DNA of 64,000 bases, taken from positions 164,586,501 to 164,650,500 of the forward strand of contig CM057456.1 of assembly GCA_016271365.2 (NCBI GenBank), in the 5' to 3' direction. How positions within the stretch are numbered: the first letter of the stretch is position 1; the number at the start of each line of letters is the position of its first letter. Below the pieces are notes generated by a model. It was given only the letters and a program-made list of their open reading frames with translations, did not search any database and had not been told where the DNA came from. This DNA comes from Neoceratodus forsteri. Its lineage: Eukaryota; Chordata; Ceratodontiformes; Ceratodontidae. Shown here piece after piece: positions 61,574-64,000 of the stretch. Position numbers and translations under genes: made by a program.

Positions 61574-63320
61574 TTAATTGTAGACAAATAACCAAATATG
61601 ATAGAAATAAATAGGAATAAATAGTCCGATGACTAACACCACAACCTAAGAATCTGAAAATTTTAGGCAGTTTTTGGTATGTTTTTATATTTAGATCTCT
61701 TTTATAAATTCAGAGTCTTACAAAGTCTTGTAGGTTCATACAACCACACCAATTATTTGAAATACATATAGGATATACTGTTCCAGTGGGTGCTGAAGAT
61801 GAGATTCAGTGCCCCAACCAATTTAGTAGTTCACCTCTGTATAATTCCTTAGGATCCCAGATCTCTAACTCTGTGCTCCCAAACTGGGAACTAGTTTGTA
61901 GATTGCGGAAATCTTTCCAGAAAAATTCTAACTACTGGTTCCTCAATCTTCCATGGTCTTCTTGGTGTCCTGTCCTACCAGTCTTTTCCTTGTCCTTCTG
62001 GTGCACCTCTTGCTCTTTTCGACCCTCTCAGTTGTCCCAAACTACTTCTGGCTTTAAACTTGGGGTTCATTCATCCATCCTGGGGAATGATGAGACGTCC
62101 GAAGCTGGTTTGCCAGAATTTGCCAGATTGATCCACCAATCTGAGGCTCCAATGTTAATGCTGGGAGAGTGGAGGGAGATGACCCCCCCCCACTAAACCT
62201 TAGGGCGAAAGATAAATGTAGTGAGTGTAAAAAAGAAGAAAAATAAAAGCAACAGAAAACTTGCACTACCTGACTATTATAGGCTTGGGTAGTTCCAGTT
62301 TTGACAAAGTATAAACACAAAATATTCTTTAAAGGGGTCTCTTGAGAGGTATACCATTATAATCGAGAGTCAACAATTGCGAATATAAAATAGCACATTG
62401 AATATAGCAAAACCACATTTGACGACCATATAAATATAGTGCCTGGACAAAATAGCAACTACTGCTGTCAAAAAAAGCGACTGTTGAAATCACGACCAAT
62501 GGTGAGAGACTGGCCATATGTACCGTGCAAATACAACTCACCTATTGCCTTGCCAGTTAAGCAGCACATAATACCTTAATGTTTGGCAAAGTCAAATGAC
62601 AATCAAAACATTTTCGCCCCAGTCCCTGCTCCTAGTGATGAAAGCTGCAACAACAGAAGTAATCTGGCAACAGATTAGTCCCTGAATTACTATGACGAGA
62701 ACAAGCCAAACAAAAAAACTAAGATAAAAAGCCATCTAACCACTTTCATCTGAAACATTTTTATTGTTAGATACTTTAGTCATTTGGATACTTCATGAGG
62801 ACTACCAGCAAGCAATAGTTGCTGCCTTTGTTTCTAGTATCGCTATATTTACATGGGCGCTATATTTCCATGGGGGGAGGGTTTGTGCTGTCGCTAATTG
62901 TTCAGTCGCCATAATGTACTCGCTAAAATAGCAATCACTATTTGTTTTTCACGATTTTAACTTGGAACCTCTTGAGAATGTCATAGGGATATTAGACTTT
63001 TTATAGTTAGAAGTATAAAAATATGTTATTTGCAGGAAGATTATCATATATTCAAGACTGATCTCCCTCGGAGACAAAACTCAAAGACATGGAGAGTGAA
63101 AAACCACTGTGACTTGCATTTTGTGGCACAGGGACACAGATAAATAGTGGAAAATGCAAGACCTGCAGTTCTGTAGTTGTGAGCAGTGCCTTATTAATAT
63201 GATAAGCTTTAGAGTGCTTAAAATGCACCAGACAGCATGAAGAATTATTTGTAACATAGCAAAACTGACAACATCGGAATTAACAAACACAATTGGTTGA
63301 ATTGGGTCAGCTGGTAGAGG
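61574..63320. other. Unassigned stretch
   Basis: No protein-family signal on either strand. The 136-codon frame at 61786-62196 is Ser-rich and unlike known TE proteins. No RNA gene boxes. Confidence 0.3.
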
Positions 63321-63358
63321 AGCAACACGGCATTATGAGACTATAATGCCGTGTTGCT
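63321..63358. repeat. Perfect 16-bp hairpin
   Basis: agcaacacggcattat (63321-63336) and ataatgccgtgttgct (63343-63358) are perfect reverse complements with a six-base loop (gagact). The sequence around it is unassigned. Confidence 0.8.
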
Positions 63359-64000
63359 AGTGAACTACAGAAACTAGCCATGGGAGGAAAACGAGCAGTG
63401 TGGTGAGGAGAAGAAAGTGCAGGGAACAAGTTTTGGAATAGCAAGCAGGTACACTAGACGAGTAGTGGGACAAATGTGACAAAGGGACAGGGTTAGGAGC
63501 AGAACGAGGGACGTCAGAGCAAGTGAACAGTGAAGAGGTAGTAAGCGACAGCGAGATAAGGGCTGAGCAGGATGAGATACGAATTGGAGACAGGCAAAAA
63601 TGTAGCAGAAACCCAGAAATAGTGGCAAGCACCGAGCAGAGACCACCTCAGAGAGACACAATGGAGGAACTACGACCGGAACTAGTGAGACAGAGAGGAG
63701 GCAATGGAGCTGAAGATCGACTCATTCAGGCAACGTCGGGAAAGGCATTTCACTGCAAGAATTTCACGGTTAATGGGATGGACAACTTTAATTATGCAGC
63801 CCGAAACACACACACAGAAGATAGGATACAGAGCGGAGAAATGTGAGAAGTAAAATTAAGCAATCTGTCGAAACACAGCATGAGTACTGAAAGCAAAAAA
63901 AGTGCAGCATGTGATTATGCAAATGAGATATGGACACATAGCGACTAGTAGAAAACGAGCAACATCGCAGTCAGCCTACAAACAATATGAAAGTAACAGC
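63359..64000. other. Unassigned purine-rich stretch to the window edge
   Basis: A charged 107-codon frame (63523-63846, Glu/Arg-rich) is present but has no recognised motif. The opposite strand is equally open, as expected from purine-rich composition. Confidence 0.3.

Noticed and set aside
63523..63846. Charged 107-codon frame near the right edge as a gene
   Set aside because: Purine-rich composition keeps both strands open, and no motif or homologous pattern was recognised, so it is left as unassigned.
1..64000. Host exons, CRISPR arrays, rRNA or bacterial-type operons
   Set aside because: No frame outside the elements shows family motifs with splice-site support, and there are no evenly spaced identical short repeats with unique spacers. 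The window is eukaryotic repeat DNA.

Overview
This is a eukaryotic, almost certainly vertebrate, genomic window with no convincing host gene. Nearly every coding signal belongs to a transposable element, most of them broken by stops and frameshifts, and many elements are nested in one another. The mix is several CR1-type LINEs, L2/Rex1-like LINEs, an L1-clade LINE, two Penelope-like elements (PLEs), a hAT DNA transposon and tRNA-derived SINEs. It fits a large, repeat-rich amphibian-type genome. The CR1 3' ends with repeated 'tttctatg' tails resemble what I remember from caecilian amphibians, but that assignment is inference.

Layout. 1-1285: degenerate CR1 RT (+). 1290-4760: LINE family A copy 1 (-), with a 75-bp tandem array and a hairpin upstream of its 5' end. 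5595-5955: CR1 3' end. 5960-7850: LINE family C fragment (+), split by a CR1 3' tail. 8126-11188: hAT element with 8-bp target duplications and an internal 1.53-kb tandem duplication. 11436-15300: LINE family B (-), with an open 376-codon RT frame, intact catalytic motifs and a 2A-like GDMEQNPGP near the N-terminus. 15346-17785: higher-order repeats including a six-copy 121-bp minisatellite. 17795-19960: CR1 fragments. 20735-21790: family B 3' fragment. 22312-26200: two L2-type copies. 27150-28920: 5'-truncated PLE with a GIY-YIG domain. 31030-31646: long inverted repeat. 32208-35340: SINE and three CR1 pieces. 35430-41365: SINE, family A tail, family A copy 2 (-), its tandem 5' units, SINE. 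42226-44120: CR1 pieces, one intact.

46380-56950 is a three-level nest. A family C LINE (-) contains a CR1 3' end (+), which contains a nearly full-length Neptune-like PLE (-) with two 425-bp direct pseudo-LTRs. Each pseudo-LTR carries a hammerhead-ribozyme-like core. 57939-61417: L1-clade insertion with a 12-13-nt target duplication and a 5' inversion (twin priming), interrupted by a GC-rich insert. 61430-61573: hairpin MITE candidate. The last 2.4 kb is unassigned apart from a perfect 16-bp hairpin.

The elements act on their own RNA rather than as a pathway. LINEs pair an APE-type endonuclease with an RT for target-primed reverse transcription. PLEs pair an RT with a GIY-YIG nuclease. The hAT copy shown has no recognisable transposase and would depend on one in trans. 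The most interesting signals are the ribozyme-like motifs in the PLE pseudo-LTRs, the 2A-like motifs in the family A and B LINEs, tandem units upstream of three LINE 5' ends, and the unrecognised ORF1 of family C.
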